This document shows positions 39,398-48,979 of a stretch of 64,000 nucleotides of DNA, piece after piece (within the stretch, counting starts at the first letter, position 1; each line of letters begins with the position of its first letter). The notes beneath the pieces are model-generated. The model was given only the letters and a program-made list of their open reading frames with translations, did no database searches and had not been told where the DNA came from. The position numbers were made by a program, and so were the translations under genes. Source of the stretch: Chitinophagales bacterium (GTDB lineage Bacteria > Bacteroidota > Bacteroidia > Chitinophagales > LD1); contig JAEUVA010000021.1 of NCBI GenBank assembly GCA_016787045.1, positions 1-64,000 on the forward strand, given 5' to 3'.

Positions 39398-40671
39398 CCA
39401 CCGCATACATAAAACTTTGGGGCAAGGTAGTTGGCGCTGCTGCGTGGAATGAGCAGCAGGGGCTGGCAAGTTTTGAGTATGCTGCCGATTTTGACCCCGC
39501 CATGTGGCCGGTATCACCCATCAAAATGCCGATGCAGCAGGTGTATATGTTTCCGGAGTTGAAGGGTAATCCTACCTTTCAAGGTCTGCCAGGGTTATTG
39601 GCCGACTGCCTGCCCGATAAGTATGGCAATGACCTAATTAATGCCTGGTTGGCGCAAAACGGGCGGCCCGAAAACTCGCTCAATCCCGTGGAGTTGCTGT
39701 GTTTTATTGGTGCGCGGGGTATGGGGGCACTGGAGTTTGAGCCCACTGTGGCTCCGTTGGCTTCGTCAGCGGGTTTAGAGTTGGAAAGTTTAATTGCTTA
39801 CACGCAGCAGCTACTCAGCCGCAAAGAAAAAATAGGGGTACATACCAATGCCGCTATGCGCGATGTAATGATAGAGGTATTAAAAATGGGCACCTCTGCC
39901 GGTGGAGCAAGGCCCAAAGCTATTATTGCTTACAATGAAAAAACGGGTCATATCCGCTCTGGGCAAACACTGCCCGGCAAGGGCTATGGGCACTGGCTAA
40001 TTAAGTTTGACGGGGTGCTGGATACGCAGTTTGGGGCTACACACGGCTACGGAAGGGTAGAGATGGCCTACTACAAAATGGCCATTGACTTCGGCATAGA
40101 GATGATGGAGAGTCGCCTGGTAGAAGAAAACGACCGTGCTCACTTTATGACCAAGCGTTTTGATCGCATCAATGACAATGAAAAACTACACCTGCAAACT
40201 TTTTGCGGCTTGCAGCATTATGATTACACCCGCATTACCAGTTACAGTTACGAGCAGTTGTTTCAAACCATGCGTCAACTCAAACTCACGTATGCCGAGG
40301 CCGAGCAAATGTACAAACGCATGGTGTTTAATGTGCTGACCCGCAACTGCGATGACCACACAAAAAACTTTTCGTTTTTAATGGATAAATCCGGCAAGTG
40401 GAAATTGGCTCCGGCTTATGATTTGTGTCACGCTTATCGCCCAGATAGCTATTGGGTAAACCAGCATTGCCTGAGCATTAACGGCAAGCGCAGCGAAATT
40501 ATCCGCAAAGACCTGTTGGCAGTTGCAGAGCAAAATTCTATCCGAAAACCGGCACAGGTTATTGAAGAATGTTTGGATGTAGTTAATCGTTGGCCGGAGT
40601 ATGCCAAACGATATAGTGTAGAAACAAAACTCATGAAGGCCATTGACCAAACATTAGTAAAGGGGATTTAA
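39391..40671 (+). CDS. hipA: HipA-like serine/threonine kinase toxin
   Basis: 426 aa, full length. The N-terminal subdomain (about 1-115, [15 protein letters not shown]...[12 protein letters not shown]) and the kinase core are both present. The Ser/Gly loop [11 protein letters not shown] (167-177) contains S169, the counterpart of the HipA autophosphorylation loop. K205 lies in HWLIKFD. The catalytic loop is [10 protein letters not shown], with D322 and N326, and the metal Asp is D344 (APAYD). All catalytic positions are conserved, so an active kinase is likely. HipA toxins phosphorylate glutamyl-tRNA synthetase or other targets and cause growth arrest or persistence. The target here is not known. 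Confidence 0.92.
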   Translation: MVTTAYIKLWGKVVGAAAWNEQQGLASFEYAADFDPAMWPVSPIKMPMQQVYMFPELKGNPTFQGLPGLLADCLPDKYGNDLINAWLAQNGRPENSLNPVELLCFIGARGMGALEFEPTVAPLASSAGLELESLIAYTQQLLSRKEKIGVHTNAAMRDVMIEVLKMGTSAGGARPKAIIAYNEKTGHIRSGQTLPGKGYGHWLIKFDGVLDTQFGATHGYGRVEMAYYKMAIDFGIEMMESRLVEENDRAHFMTKRFDRINDNEKLHLQTFCGLQHYDYTRITSYSYEQLFQTMRQLKLTYAEAEQMYKRMVFNVLTRNCDDHTKNFSFLMDKSGKWKLAPAYDLCHAYRPDSYWVNQHCLSINGKRSEIIRKDLLAVAEQNSIRKPAQVIEECLDVVNRWPEYAKRYSVETKLMKAIDQTLVKGI

Positions 40672-40729
40672 ATCACCGGTTGGCGATGCAAAAATTTATT
40701 CATTTGCTCTCTCAAAAGTTAATATACAC

Positions 40730-42256
40730 ATGAATGCAGTTTTGAAAAAATTAGGCGTCCCCATCTCGGGGAGTGGAGTGAGTACCGGTACAAAATGGTT
40801 TAATACCAATGGCGAAAAAATAGAGAGCTATTCACCGGTAGATGGAAAAAAAATAGGAAGTGTTACATCTGCTACTCAAAAGGATTTTGCGCAGGTAATG
40901 GCTACTGCGCAAAAGGCGTTTGTGGAATGGAGGAATGTACCCGCCCCCAAGCGCGGTGAAATAGTGCGGCAGATAGGAGAGGAGTTGCGCCTGTATAAAA
41001 AAGAGTTAGGTACATTGGTGAGTTATGAAATGGGCAAGAGCTTGCAAGAGGGCTTAGGCGAAGTGCAAGAGATGATAGACATTGCCGATTTTGCAGTTGG
41101 GTTATCTCGCCAGTTGTATGGGTTAACCATGCACAGCGAGCGGCCCCAGCACCGCATGTACGAACAGTGGCATCCACTGGGAGTGGTAGGCATTATTTCA
41201 GCTTTCAACTTTCCGGTGGCGGTGTGGAGTTGGAACAGCATGCTGGCTTGGGTGTGTGGCGATGTATGTGTATGGAAACCCTCAGAAAAAACACCGCTCT
41301 GCTCCATTGCCTGCCAAAACATAGTAGCAAAAGTTTTTAAGCGTAATGGCTTGCCCGAAGGCATTTCGTGTGTGGTAAATGGCGATTACAAAGTGGGCGA
41401 ATGGTTGAGCAGCGATACCCGTGTGCCTTTGGTAAGTGCCACTGGCAGTACTCGCATGGGCAAAGCCGTAGGTGCAGCTGTAGGTGCACGTTTGGGTAGA
41501 AGTTTGTTGGAACTTGGAGGTAACAATGCCATCATTCTAACGCCCGATGCAGACCTGGATATAGCCCTGATGGCAGTAGTATTTGGTGCTGTAGGCACAG
41601 CCGGGCAGCGCTGTACCACTACCCGCAGGTTAATCATTCACAAAAGCAAATATGTCGAGGTAAAAAATAGATTAAAGAAAGCATACGCTCAATTAAAAAT
41701 TGGCAATCCGCTAAATGAAAAAAATCATGTGGGGCCACTGATTGATAAGCAAGCGGTGCAACTCTATGAAAATGCTATTGCCGATGCAAAAAAGCAAGGC
41801 GCAAAAATTTGGGTGGAAGGCGGTGTGCTGAAAGGGAAAGAGTATGCAAGCGGCTGTTATGTAAAGCCGTGCATCATAGAAGCAAAAAATGATTTAGCAA
41901 TTGTGCAGCACGAAACCTTTGCACCAATATTATATATCACTTCTTACGACACAATAGAAGAAGCAATTGCACTGCAAAACGGAGTGGTACAGGGGTTAAG
42001 CTCAGCCATTATGACCACCAACATGCGCGAGGCAGAGCAGTTTCTCTCTGTCAATGGCAGCGATTGTGGTATTGCCAATGTAAACATTGGTACTTCGGGT
42101 GCAGAAATAGGCGGTGCTTTTGGCGGAGAAAAAGAAACCGGAGGAGGGCGCGAAAGCGGAAGCGATAGCTGGAAGGCCTACATGCGCAGGCAAACCAACA
42201 CGATCAACTACGGCTCTAAGTTGCCGTTAGCACAGGGAATAAAGTTTGATCTGTAG
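40730..42256 (+). CDS. ALDH7-type aldehyde dehydrogenase (aminoadipate-semialdehyde dehydrogenase-like)
   Basis: 508 aa. NAD(P)-dependent oxidation of an aldehyde to an acid. The catalytic Cys is in [12 protein letters not shown], the general-base Glu in LLELGGNNA, and the nucleotide-binding segment includes [12 protein letters not shown] and [11 protein letters not shown]. The C-terminal [19 protein letters not shown] pattern is the ALDH7 (antiquitin) hallmark, a family acting on alpha-aminoadipate semialdehyde in lysine breakdown and on betaine or lipid aldehydes. No lysine-degradation genes are adjacent, so the substrate is open. Converges with the next gene (13-nt gap). Confidence 0.94.
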   Translation: MNAVLKKLGVPISGSGVSTGTKWFNTNGEKIESYSPVDGKKIGSVTSATQKDFAQVMATAQKAFVEWRNVPAPKRGEIVRQIGEELRLYKKELGTLVSYEMGKSLQEGLGEVQEMIDIADFAVGLSRQLYGLTMHSERPQHRMYEQWHPLGVVGIISAFNFPVAVWSWNSMLAWVCGDVCVWKPSEKTPLCSIACQNIVAKVFKRNGLPEGISCVVNGDYKVGEWLSSDTRVPLVSATGSTRMGKAVGAAVGARLGRSLLELGGNNAIILTPDADLDIALMAVVFGAVGTAGQRCTTTRRLIIHKSKYVEVKNRLKKAYAQLKIGNPLNEKNHVGPLIDKQAVQLYENAIADAKKQGAKIWVEGGVLKGKEYASGCYVKPCIIEAKNDLAIVQHETFAPILYITSYDTIEEAIALQNGVVQGLSSAIMTTNMREAEQFLSVNGSDCGIANVNIGTSGAEIGGAFGGEKETGGGRESGSDSWKAYMRRQTNTINYGSKLPLAQGIKFDL

Positions 42257-42269
42257 TACGCAAGTAAAG

Positions 42270-43373
42270 TTAATCTACCCAAAACTTAATTAATGAACTT
42301 TGATCCGCAGTTGATAAAAGGCACAAGTACATACCGGTTTTTAAATTAATAAGGTCTATTATCTGGTTTTTGGTTACGTATTGCTCCAATATCAATCGGC
42401 CTTCAATATTGTATACACCCAATGTGCCTGTAAATTCGTTGGTTACTATTTGCTTTGGTTGGCTAAGGAATATCGGAATATTTTTATTCTTATTTTCACC
42501 TAAACTCGCTGTGGTACAATGGCTTGCCTTTACCATTACCGGAAAACTATAGCGGCCAATCAAGATGCCGTTGCGATACTCGTTTACAAAAAAGGGGACG
42601 AGATATGTTCCAACTACCTGTACGTAACACTCCAACTCACCTGCAGAGGGTGAAAAAAAAGAACTATTATATCCAAATGGCTTTGTAGGATAAAAACCAT
42701 TTGGCCAAATTACTGTATCTGCACCTATCAAATCATTAGCATATACCATTGGAGATTGATTACTGCCTGCGCAATACATATTTTGTAAGTCGTACGCTAA
42801 GCTATCTGCATCTGCATCAGTGGCTGATATTGCTATGGTATCTTTTTGATAAATGTTTATACCAAACAATGGTTTAGTGGTGATGGTAGGAGAATGTTGG
42901 TTTTTTGGAACTAATGTGGCTGTAATTAACATGCCGTATCCATCTGGAGTGTAAATGTTAAATGCATCGGGTGTACAACATCTACCCCAAGCCAATATAT
43001 AGCTGGAGGTGTCGTCTGCTACGGTAAAAACTTGCGAATATTTTGCCGCCTCATAACAATTGTTTATTAGTGGCAGGCAATTGTAAAAATCATCAACTCC
43101 GGCATCAGTAACTATCGGTGGGGTATTGATGGTTATTATGCCCTCTAATTGCGTAAATGACGAATTGAAGATACCTACCTCTATTTGCGATACAGCAGAC
43201 GTTGTTGTGATGTCAAATGGAGTGGAACTACTGCAATCTCTATACAACGTCAGATTTAATGTATAGGTAGTATCATTCATTTTGGTGTATGATATAAAGC
43301 CACCTACTAAGTGGTCAGCTTTGCCAGTAATGTACAGAACACAGTAAGTCAATATCAAAATAGCATTTTTCAT
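42270..43373 (-). CDS. Secreted protein with a degenerate type A sorting-like C-terminus
   Basis: 367 aa. A signal peptide (AILILTYCVLYITGKA) is followed directly by DHLVGGFISY and TYTLNLTLYRDCSS, an opening seen in many large Bacteroidota adhesin-like proteins. The middle (about 120-280) has eight or more Cys (YNCLPLINNCYEA, WGRCCTPDAF), likely disulfide-bonded in the periplasm or outside. The C-terminus (about 310-367) looks like a T9SS type A domain (LGVYNIEGRLILEQYV, TGMYLCLLSTADQSSLIKFWVD) but lacks the YPNP start motif; SQPKQIV stands in its place. Either a divergent sorting domain or a decayed one. Function unknown, presumably surface or extracellular. Confidence 0.8.
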   Translation of the reverse strand: MKNAILILTYCVLYITGKADHLVGGFISYTKMNDTTYTLNLTLYRDCSSSTPFDITTTSAVSQIEVGIFNSSFTQLEGIITINTPPIVTDAGVDDFYNCLPLINNCYEAAKYSQVFTVADDTSSYILAWGRCCTPDAFNIYTPDGYGMLITATLVPKNQHSPTITTKPLFGINIYQKDTIAISATDADADSLAYDLQNMYCAGSNQSPMVYANDLIGADTVIWPNGFYPTKPFGYNSSFFSPSAGELECYVQVVGTYLVPFFVNEYRNGILIGRYSFPVMVKASHCTTASLGENKNKNIPIFLSQPKQIVTNEFTGTLGVYNIEGRLILEQYVTKNQIIDLINLKTGMYLCLLSTADQSSLIKFWVD

Positions 43374-43451
43374 TGCTTAAAAATACACATCTGTATGTAG
43401 CAGGCAATGCCCATTTTTAAAAATTACATTCTAATGACAATTAATATTTAT

Positions 43452-44462
43452 TTAATGTATTTTTGGTATGGTACTAAGCAAATATTTAGTCATTTCATCG
43501 GATATCCCCAGGTGTGTTACCATCCTCACCATAGTGGATGAAAACGGTGAAACTTTGATTCCGAGCGCAGCAAGTTTGGTGGTAGTGTCAGCGGCATTTT
43601 CTACTTCAAAAATCACAATATTAGTTTCGGTGGGCAGTATGGTTTTTACCCAACTGCATTTTTCCAATGCAGTGGCAATGGTTTTGGCTCTGCGGTGGTC
43701 ATCGGCTAATCGCTGTATGTTATTTTCTAATGCATATATGCAGGCGGCTGCCAGTATGCCGCTTTGGCGCATACCGCCACCCATTACCTTACGTATTTTT
43801 CTAGATTTTTTGATGAATGCCGCATTGCCTAACAGTACACTGCCTACCGGTGCGCCTAAACCTTTGCTTAAACAAACTGAAATGCTGTGAAAAAAGCCGT
43901 GCGTATCCATAGGGGTTTTATCTAATGCAACTAAGGCATTAAAAATGCGAGCACCATCTAAATGAAAAATCAGATTTTTGCTTTTGCAGAAATCGCTCAG
44001 CAATTTCATTTCTTCTATGCTGTATATACTGCCACCGCCTTTGTTTACGGTATTTTCTATGGCCACCAGGCGCGTGTTTGGGTACCAATCAAAATCCGGA
44101 AGAATTAGCTCTTCTACTTGTGGCACTGTCATTTTTCCTCTCTCTCCGCTGGTAAGACGCACAGAAACACCGCTGTGAAAAGCCCACCCACCCGTTTCGT
44201 AATTGTAGATGTGTGAGAGTTTATCGCAGATAATCTCATCTAGGGGTTGGGTGTGCGCTTTAATTGCAATTTGATTGGCCATGGTGCCACTCGGGCAAAA
44301 GAGTCCAGTTTCAAATCCAAACATTTCTGCCAGCATTTGCTCCAGTTTTTTCACTGTAGGGTCTTCAGAAAAAACATCATCGCCCAAAGGCGCGCTCAGC
44401 ATGGCCTCGAGCATGGCAGGGGTGGGTTGGGTTACGGTATCGCTGCGCAAGTCCACTATCAT
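43452..44462 (-). CDS. ltaE: Low-specificity L-threonine aldolase
   Basis: 336 aa, fold-type I PLP enzyme that splits L-threonine/allo-threonine into glycine and acetaldehyde. The start MIVDLRSDTVTQPTPAML is diagnostic. The glycine-rich PLP segment is CPSGTMANQIAI, the cofactor Asp-His pair lies in HLDGARIFNA, and the Schiff-base Lys is in CLSKGLGAPVGS. GGGMRQSG follows as expected. Its ATG overlaps the rhomboid gene's TGA (ATGA, 44459-44462), so translation is coupled to that gene. Confidence 0.95.
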   Translation of the reverse strand: MIVDLRSDTVTQPTPAMLEAMLSAPLGDDVFSEDPTVKKLEQMLAEMFGFETGLFCPSGTMANQIAIKAHTQPLDEIICDKLSHIYNYETGGWAFHSGVSVRLTSGERGKMTVPQVEELILPDFDWYPNTRLVAIENTVNKGGGSIYSIEEMKLLSDFCKSKNLIFHLDGARIFNALVALDKTPMDTHGFFHSISVCLSKGLGAPVGSVLLGNAAFIKKSRKIRKVMGGGMRQSGILAAACIYALENNIQRLADDHRRAKTIATALEKCSWVKTILPTETNIVIFEVENAADTTTKLAALGIKVSPFSSTMVRMVTHLGISDEMTKYLLSTIPKIH

Positions 44463-45076
44463 AGTCCACTTATTATACTTTTAATAAATCCAACCAATAG
44501 CATTGGCTTAAGCACCAATGGAAAAACAAAGCCAAACACAGCACCGGTAAAGTGAGCTGTATGGCCAATGTTATCGCCTCCACGCTGTGCCATATACGCG
44601 CTGTACAGCAAGTAAATTGGCCCAAAAACAAAAGCCGGAATTCCGATGGGAATAAACATCAGGTAAATTTTACTCCATGGGGCAAACAAGATGCTGGCAA
44701 AAATAACCGCTGCCACTCCGCCCGAAGCACCCAAGCTACGATAGCGGTAATCATCTCGCTTGGTAAACAAATTATATGCATCGGCAATTGCCACAGCGCC
44801 AAAGTACATGACAATGTACAAGGTGTGGCCAAACCCCCAAAACAAACTGTCAAACACATCTTCTACCAATACGCCAAAACTGTATAGGGCCAACATGTTA
44901 AAAATGAGGTGTGTCCAATCGGCATGAATAAAACTGCAAGATACTAAGCGGTGCCATTCGTTTTTTCGCCACACTTCATACGGATAAAATATTAGTTGCT
45001 CTATCCACCGTGGGTTACTGAAAGCCATAATAGATATGGCGCTGGTGATGATCACCAAAAACAGGGTAATGCTCAT
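44459..45076 (-). CDS. Rhomboid-family intramembrane serine protease
   Basis: 205 aa from the ATG at 45076 (SITLFLVIITSAISIMAF). A longer frame starting at 45328 adds 84 non-family residues and overlaps the divergent gene. Six membrane helices. The catalytic dyad is S118 in SLGASGGVAA and H175 in GHTAHFTGAVFG; HADWTHLIFNM (H51, H56) is the conserved helix-2 motif. Cleaves membrane-protein substrates within the bilayer; substrates unknown. A TACATTCG sequence 4 nt before the start is a one-mismatch -7 box. Confidence 0.92.
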   Translation of the reverse strand: MSITLFLVIITSAISIMAFSNPRWIEQLIFYPYEVWRKNEWHRLVSCSFIHADWTHLIFNMLALYSFGVLVEDVFDSLFWGFGHTLYIVMYFGAVAIADAYNLFTKRDDYRYRSLGASGGVAAVIFASILFAPWSKIYLMFIPIGIPAFVFGPIYLLYSAYMAQRGGDNIGHTAHFTGAVFGFVFPLVLKPMLLVGFIKSIISGL

Positions 45077-45080
45077 GCAG

Positions 45081-45088
45081 CGAATGTA
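45081..45088 (-). promoter_or_regulatory. Possible -7 box (TACATTCG) of the rhomboid-aldolase pair
   Basis: One mismatch from TAnnTTTG, 4 nt before the rhomboid ATG on the minus strand. Sequences of the TAnnTTCG type recur near several starts in the window. Confidence 0.3.
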
Positions 45089-45141
45089 CACAGCCACTTC
45101 ACAATTCCTGCAAAAGCAAGCAAAGGATTTGCTGGCATTCT

Positions 45142-45149
45142 TATTTTCG
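45142..45149 (+). promoter_or_regulatory. Possible -7 box (TATTTTCG) of the DUF1599 operon
   Basis: One mismatch from TAnnTTTG, ending 5 nt before the ATG at 45155. No clear -33 partner at 19-21 nt. Confidence 0.3.
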
Positions 45150-45154
45150 CCACA

Positions 45155-45706
45155 ATGGCTGCCAATACCTCCGCACAGTTTGACGAGCAGATAAAACACT
45201 GCCGCAATATTTTTGAAAAGAAAACTACTGATTACGGCACCTCTTGGAGGGTGCTGCGACCTAAGTCGCTCACTGACCAGTTGTTTATTAAAGCGCAGCG
45301 CATACAAACCATTGAAGAAGCTGCCCATAAAATGGTGGACGAAGACGAGCGCAGCGAGTTTATTGGGTTGGTAAACTATGCGGTTATTGGGCTCATACAG
45401 CTAAAGTTAAAAGATGATAACCGATTAGAAATATCGGCCAACGAGGCCTTACAATTGTACGATTTTGAAGTGGCAGAAATCAAGCAGTTGATGCTAGCAA
45501 AAAACCACGACTATGGTGAGGCCTGGCGCGATATGCGGGTGAGCTCATTTACCGATTTGATTTTAATGAAGTTGTTGCGCATAAAGCAGATTGAAGACAA
45601 TTCGGGAAAAACGCTTATCAGCGAAGGGATAGATGCCGGATACAGAGATATTGTGAACTATGCCATTTTTGCATTGATTAAACTTGGAGAGAACACGGAC
45701 AGATAA
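45155..45706 (+). CDS. DUF1599 protein with internal tandem duplication
   Basis: 183 aa from the ATG at 45155; the frame extends upstream into the rhomboid gene, but the extra residues look like antisense translation. Two copies of one ~75-residue helical module are visible: residues ~10-85 (DYGTSWRVLRPKSLTDQLF...RIQTIE...LVNYAVIGLIQL) and ~104-177 (DYGEAWRDMRVSSFTDLIL...RIKQIE...IVNYAIFALIKL). This matches DUF1599, a MazG-like helical domain also found in phages and linked to nucleotide metabolism or modification. Biochemical role unproven. First gene of a four-gene plus-strand run. Confidence 0.88.
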   Translation: MAANTSAQFDEQIKHCRNIFEKKTTDYGTSWRVLRPKSLTDQLFIKAQRIQTIEEAAHKMVDEDERSEFIGLVNYAVIGLIQLKLKDDNRLEISANEALQLYDFEVAEIKQLMLAKNHDYGEAWRDMRVSSFTDLILMKLLRIKQIEDNSGKTLISEGIDAGYRDIVNYAIFALIKLGENTDR

Positions 45707-45736
45707 ATTCTAACTACTAAATTCTAAAATTTTAAA

Positions 45737-47149
45737 ATGACGGTTTATAGTATTTTTACATACGTTGGAATAGCAGCTTTATTGCTCACTGCATTACGCT
45801 TTTGGATTGCTCGCCCCCAAAACTGGCTCATTTGCTATCTGCAAAATTTTATTGGTGCATTGTTTATTTTTTCCGGATTTGTAAAGGCCGTAGATCCCTT
45901 GGGTACCTCCTACAAAATGCACGAGTATTTTGAGGCCTTTGCTCAAGAAGGTTTTCGCCCAATGTGGGAATACTTAGCTACTTGGAGTACCCCTATGAGC
46001 ATACTGATGATAGCTGCCGAGTTATTTTTTGGCTTTACATTGCTTATTGGTTGGTTGCCGCGCTTTTCCGTAACTATAGTTTGGTGGCTTACTTTGTTTT
46101 TTACCATCCTCACCGGCTACACCTATCTCTCCGGTTATTGCATTACCACATTGTTTGTGGCACTATCTACAGCCGCAGTGGTTATGCTTGCCGCAGTGCC
46201 ACTCATTTCTAAAGTGAACATTAAAAATTTGACCCTATTGGCCGGTTTACTCTTTGTTGCTGCACTTTTCTTTTGGTTTAAAAGCGAATCTTTTGGTTGC
46301 GCATTTACCGAAACAAAAATGAAAGTAACCGACTGCGGTTGCTTTGGCGATTTTATTAAACTGAAACCCTGGGAGACTTTTTACAAAGATGTGTTCTTAG
46401 ATGTGCTGATTCTGATTTTGGTATTGGGATACAAAGATATTACCTCTGTTTTCTCTAAAGCCAAAGTAACCTTTGCGATGACAGGTGCAGCATTGTTTTC
46501 TTCTATAGTATGTTTGTATCACGTTTACTGGAACGAACCAAGCATAGACTTTAGGCCCTACAAAGTGGGCAACAACATTGCGGAGCTGCGCAAGGAAGTG
46601 AAACCGGCAGTTATTGAAATGACATTTGTGTACAAAAACAAAAAAACGGGAGAACAAAAAGCATATACCATGAATGAGCTCACCTCGCTCAATTATGACG
46701 AGGTAGAATTTGTAGAGCGCAAAGACGTGGTGAAAGACCCCGGCATCCCGGCTAAAATTTCTAACCTTTTTATTGAAGATAACGAAGGGCAAAATATAAC
46801 TGATGCAATACTCTCTGAGCCGAGATACACCTTTTTAGTTGTTTCACCAAACATTGGCAAAACAAATGAGGAAGCATTTAAAGCACTGAATGCTATAGCT
46901 GAAGCTGCTACTAAATCAGGAGCTAAGTTTTATGCCGTGGTTCGCAATGAAGGAAACATGGAACAGTTTAAGAAAAAAGTAAACGCAACATATCCGTTTT
47001 ACCATGCCGATGAAACACCACTCAAAACCATGATTCGCTCAAACCCCGGTTTATTACTTTTGAAAGAAGGTGTAGTAGTGAACAAGTGGCATTACAGGCA
47101 TTTACCAACTGTGGAGGAATTGAAGAAAACATACTTTACCAGTAAATAG
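45737..47149 (+). CDS. DoxX/MauE-like membrane protein with C-terminal thioredoxin-like domain
   Basis: 470 aa. The N-terminal half (about 1-265) has about eight membrane helices, with FIFSGFVKAVDPLGTSYKM and the DoxX/MauE-type motif DCGCFGDFIKLKPWETFYKD. The C-terminal soluble half (about 280-470) looks thioredoxin-like (TFLVVSPNIGKTNEEAF, FYAVVRNEGNMEQF, LKEGVVVNKWHYRHLPTVEEL) but has no CxxC, so it is unlikely to be a redox enzyme by itself. This architecture is common and conserved in Bacteroidota (BT_3928-like). The paired Cys of CGCFGD could handle disulfide electrons as in VKOR/MauE systems. Role not settled. 30 nt after the DUF1599 gene. Confidence 0.88.
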   Translation: MTVYSIFTYVGIAALLLTALRFWIARPQNWLICYLQNFIGALFIFSGFVKAVDPLGTSYKMHEYFEAFAQEGFRPMWEYLATWSTPMSILMIAAELFFGFTLLIGWLPRFSVTIVWWLTLFFTILTGYTYLSGYCITTLFVALSTAAVVMLAAVPLISKVNIKNLTLLAGLLFVAALFFWFKSESFGCAFTETKMKVTDCGCFGDFIKLKPWETFYKDVFLDVLILILVLGYKDITSVFSKAKVTFAMTGAALFSSIVCLYHVYWNEPSIDFRPYKVGNNIAELRKEVKPAVIEMTFVYKNKKTGEQKAYTMNELTSLNYDEVEFVERKDVVKDPGIPAKISNLFIEDNEGQNITDAILSEPRYTFLVVSPNIGKTNEEAFKALNAIAEAATKSGAKFYAVVRNEGNMEQFKKKVNATYPFYHADETPLKTMIRSNPGLLLLKEGVVVNKWHYRHLPTVEELKKTYFTSK

Positions 47150-47161
47150 CCACCAATTACA

Positions 47162-48241
47162 TTGGAACTGATTAAATACATAGCTACCCGTTTACTCTCC
47201 GGCATTACGGTAATGGTAGGAGTGGTGTTGGTCATTTTCTTTTTGTTCAATATTATGCCCGTAAACTCAGCACGGCTTACTTTAGGGCAAAGGGCAGATG
47301 TAGCTTCCGTACAAGCCATTGAAAAAGAGTTTCGGCTCAACCTATCAGCACCACAACGCTTGTTGCTTTATTTTAATGATTTAATGCCTGTTTCATTTCA
47401 CTGGTTGAATGATGCTGATGCACCTTCGCATCTTAATCCGGATGAGGTAAAGTTTATTAAACTATTTACTGTAGGCGAAGTTTCAGTAGTAGTTAAACAA
47501 CCTTACTTGGGAAAGTCATTCCAAAACCGCAGACCGGTGAGTACATTGATAGCCGAAAAACTATTTCCAACTTTTATGTTGGCCGTATCGGCTATGGTTA
47601 TTGCATCTATCCTGGGAGTTGTACTGGGTACATTTGCAGCGGTAAAACAATACACTGCGTGGGATAATATCATATTAGTTATTTCTACATTAGGTATTTC
47701 GCAGCCCGCGCAAATATCCGGGCTAATTATTGCCATGATATTTGGTTACTATTTTGCCGATTATACCGGGCTTGGAGTATCGGGTTCGCTCACCACATTA
47801 GATATTGATGGAGAAGTGATAGTTTGGAAAAATTTAATACTTCCCGCGCTCGCATTGGGTATTCGTCCCATATCTATCATTACCCAACTTACCCGCAGTA
47901 GCATGTTAGATGCATTGAGCCAAGACTACATCCGCACGGCAAAAGCCAAGGGACTAAGCCGCTATCAGGTAATTTTTAAGCACGCGCTTCGTAATGCTAT
48001 GAATCCGGTGGTAACCTCTATCTCGGGTTGGTTAGCTGCTTTGCTTACGGGTGCCTTTTTGATTGAAAGCGTATTTACTTATGACGGGTTAGGTACGCTA
48101 ACTATCAATGCACTAAAAATGTTTGACTTTCCGGTGGTGATGGGAGCTGTACTATTTGTGGCGTTTGTTTTTGTGGTCATGAATATTTTTACGGATGTTT
48201 TATACTCTTTGCTTGACCCGCGCGTTACAGTAAAAGCATAA
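47162..48241 (+). CDS. ABC transporter permease, DppB/OppB type
   Basis: 359 aa with a TTG start 12 nt after the preceding stop; no in-frame ATG precedes the family-like N-terminus ELIKYIATRLLSGITVMVGV. Six membrane helices, with a large periplasmic loop between the first two. The cytoplasmic coupling (EAA) loop reads QDYIRTAKAKGLSRYQVIFK, followed by HALRNAMNPV. It should form part of a peptide/nickel-type importer. No second permease, ATPase or binding protein is adjacent, so its partners must be encoded elsewhere, as often happens in this phylum. Confidence 0.92.
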   Translation: MELIKYIATRLLSGITVMVGVVLVIFFLFNIMPVNSARLTLGQRADVASVQAIEKEFRLNLSAPQRLLLYFNDLMPVSFHWLNDADAPSHLNPDEVKFIKLFTVGEVSVVVKQPYLGKSFQNRRPVSTLIAEKLFPTFMLAVSAMVIASILGVVLGTFAAVKQYTAWDNIILVISTLGISQPAQISGLIIAMIFGYYFADYTGLGVSGSLTTLDIDGEVIVWKNLILPALALGIRPISIITQLTRSSMLDALSQDYIRTAKAKGLSRYQVIFKHALRNAMNPVVTSISGWLAALLTGAFLIESVFTYDGLGTLTINALKMFDFPVVMGAVLFVAFVFVVMNIFTDVLYSLLDPRVTVKA

Positions 48242-48244
48242 ACC

Positions 48245-48979
48245 ATGTGGCGCGCTTTATTCTATCTTTCTTCATTACTGTTTGTTTTTTGTTGTCCGGT
48301 TAAATCTGTTGCTTCAACTGCTGACACCGTAACCATCAATGGTACAGTGTATGATTTGTTTACCGCTCGTGCCTTGCCGGGAGTAAGTGTCATTAATACT
48401 AGGTGGGGACAAACCACCGCTACTGATGGCTTGGGTAGGTTTGTGATAAAAGCACTGCATGATGATACGCTGTTTTTGTTTTATCCATCCTACCGCACTA
48501 CTAAGTTCTCGGTTGCAGATTCTATACTCAAAAAAGAGTTTGTGTTGCAAATTGGCATAGAGCCGCTCAATACCGGACTTAACCAAGCTGTTATTATCAA
48601 AGCTCCAAAAACGCTAGAGCAAATTGAAAAGGAAAGGAAAGAACTGGGTAAAACTCCTAAAGAGTTAGATAAGCCCATCATTGAACCCTTCAGCAGCCCC
48701 ATCAGTGCTTTGTACGATTTGTTTTCACAGCGGGCACAAGAGCGAGAAAAGCTGAAGAAACAAATGATAGAAGATGACCGCAGAAAAATTTTTAGAGAGT
48801 TGCTGGATTACTATAACGAAAACAATCTGATTGATTTGCCTGAAGAATACTACGAGGACTTTACCAATTACAGCAAGCTAAGTATAGATTTTCTAAAGAC
48901 CAGCAGCGATTACGAAATCACTAAAACAGTGGTTGAGCTGTTTAATAAATATGCGCGGTTAAACGGTATTGTGAAGTAG
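48245..48979 (+). CDS. Secreted carboxypeptidase-regulatory-like domain protein
   Basis: 244 aa. A signal peptide (ALFYLSSLLFVFCCPVKSVAS) precedes a CarboxypepD_reg-like beta domain (about 30-110: VTINGTVYDLFTARALPGVSV, TTATDGLGRFVI, DTLFLFYPSYRT). A charged helical region (about 115-244) rich in Lys/Glu follows (LEQIEKERKELGKTPKELDK). Proteins of this build occur widely in Bacteroidota envelopes; function unknown. It starts 3 nt after the permease gene and ends exactly where the convergent TolC gene ends (stops abut at 48979/48980). Confidence 0.82.
   Translation: MWRALFYLSSLLFVFCCPVKSVASTADTVTINGTVYDLFTARALPGVSVINTRWGQTTATDGLGRFVIKALHDDTLFLFYPSYRTTKFSVADSILKKEFVLQIGIEPLNTGLNQAVIIKAPKTLEQIEKERKELGKTPKELDKPIIEPFSSPISALYDLFSQRAQEREKLKKQMIEDDRRKIFRELLDYYNENNLIDLPEEYYEDFTNYSKLSIDFLKTSSDYEITKTVVELFNKYARLNGIVK

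Noticed and set aside
44996-45328. Longer starts for the DUF1599 protein (44996) and the rhomboid protein (45328)
   Set aside because: The two extensions overlap each other on opposite strands and add residues unlike either family; the ATGs at 45155 and 45076 give the expected N-termini.
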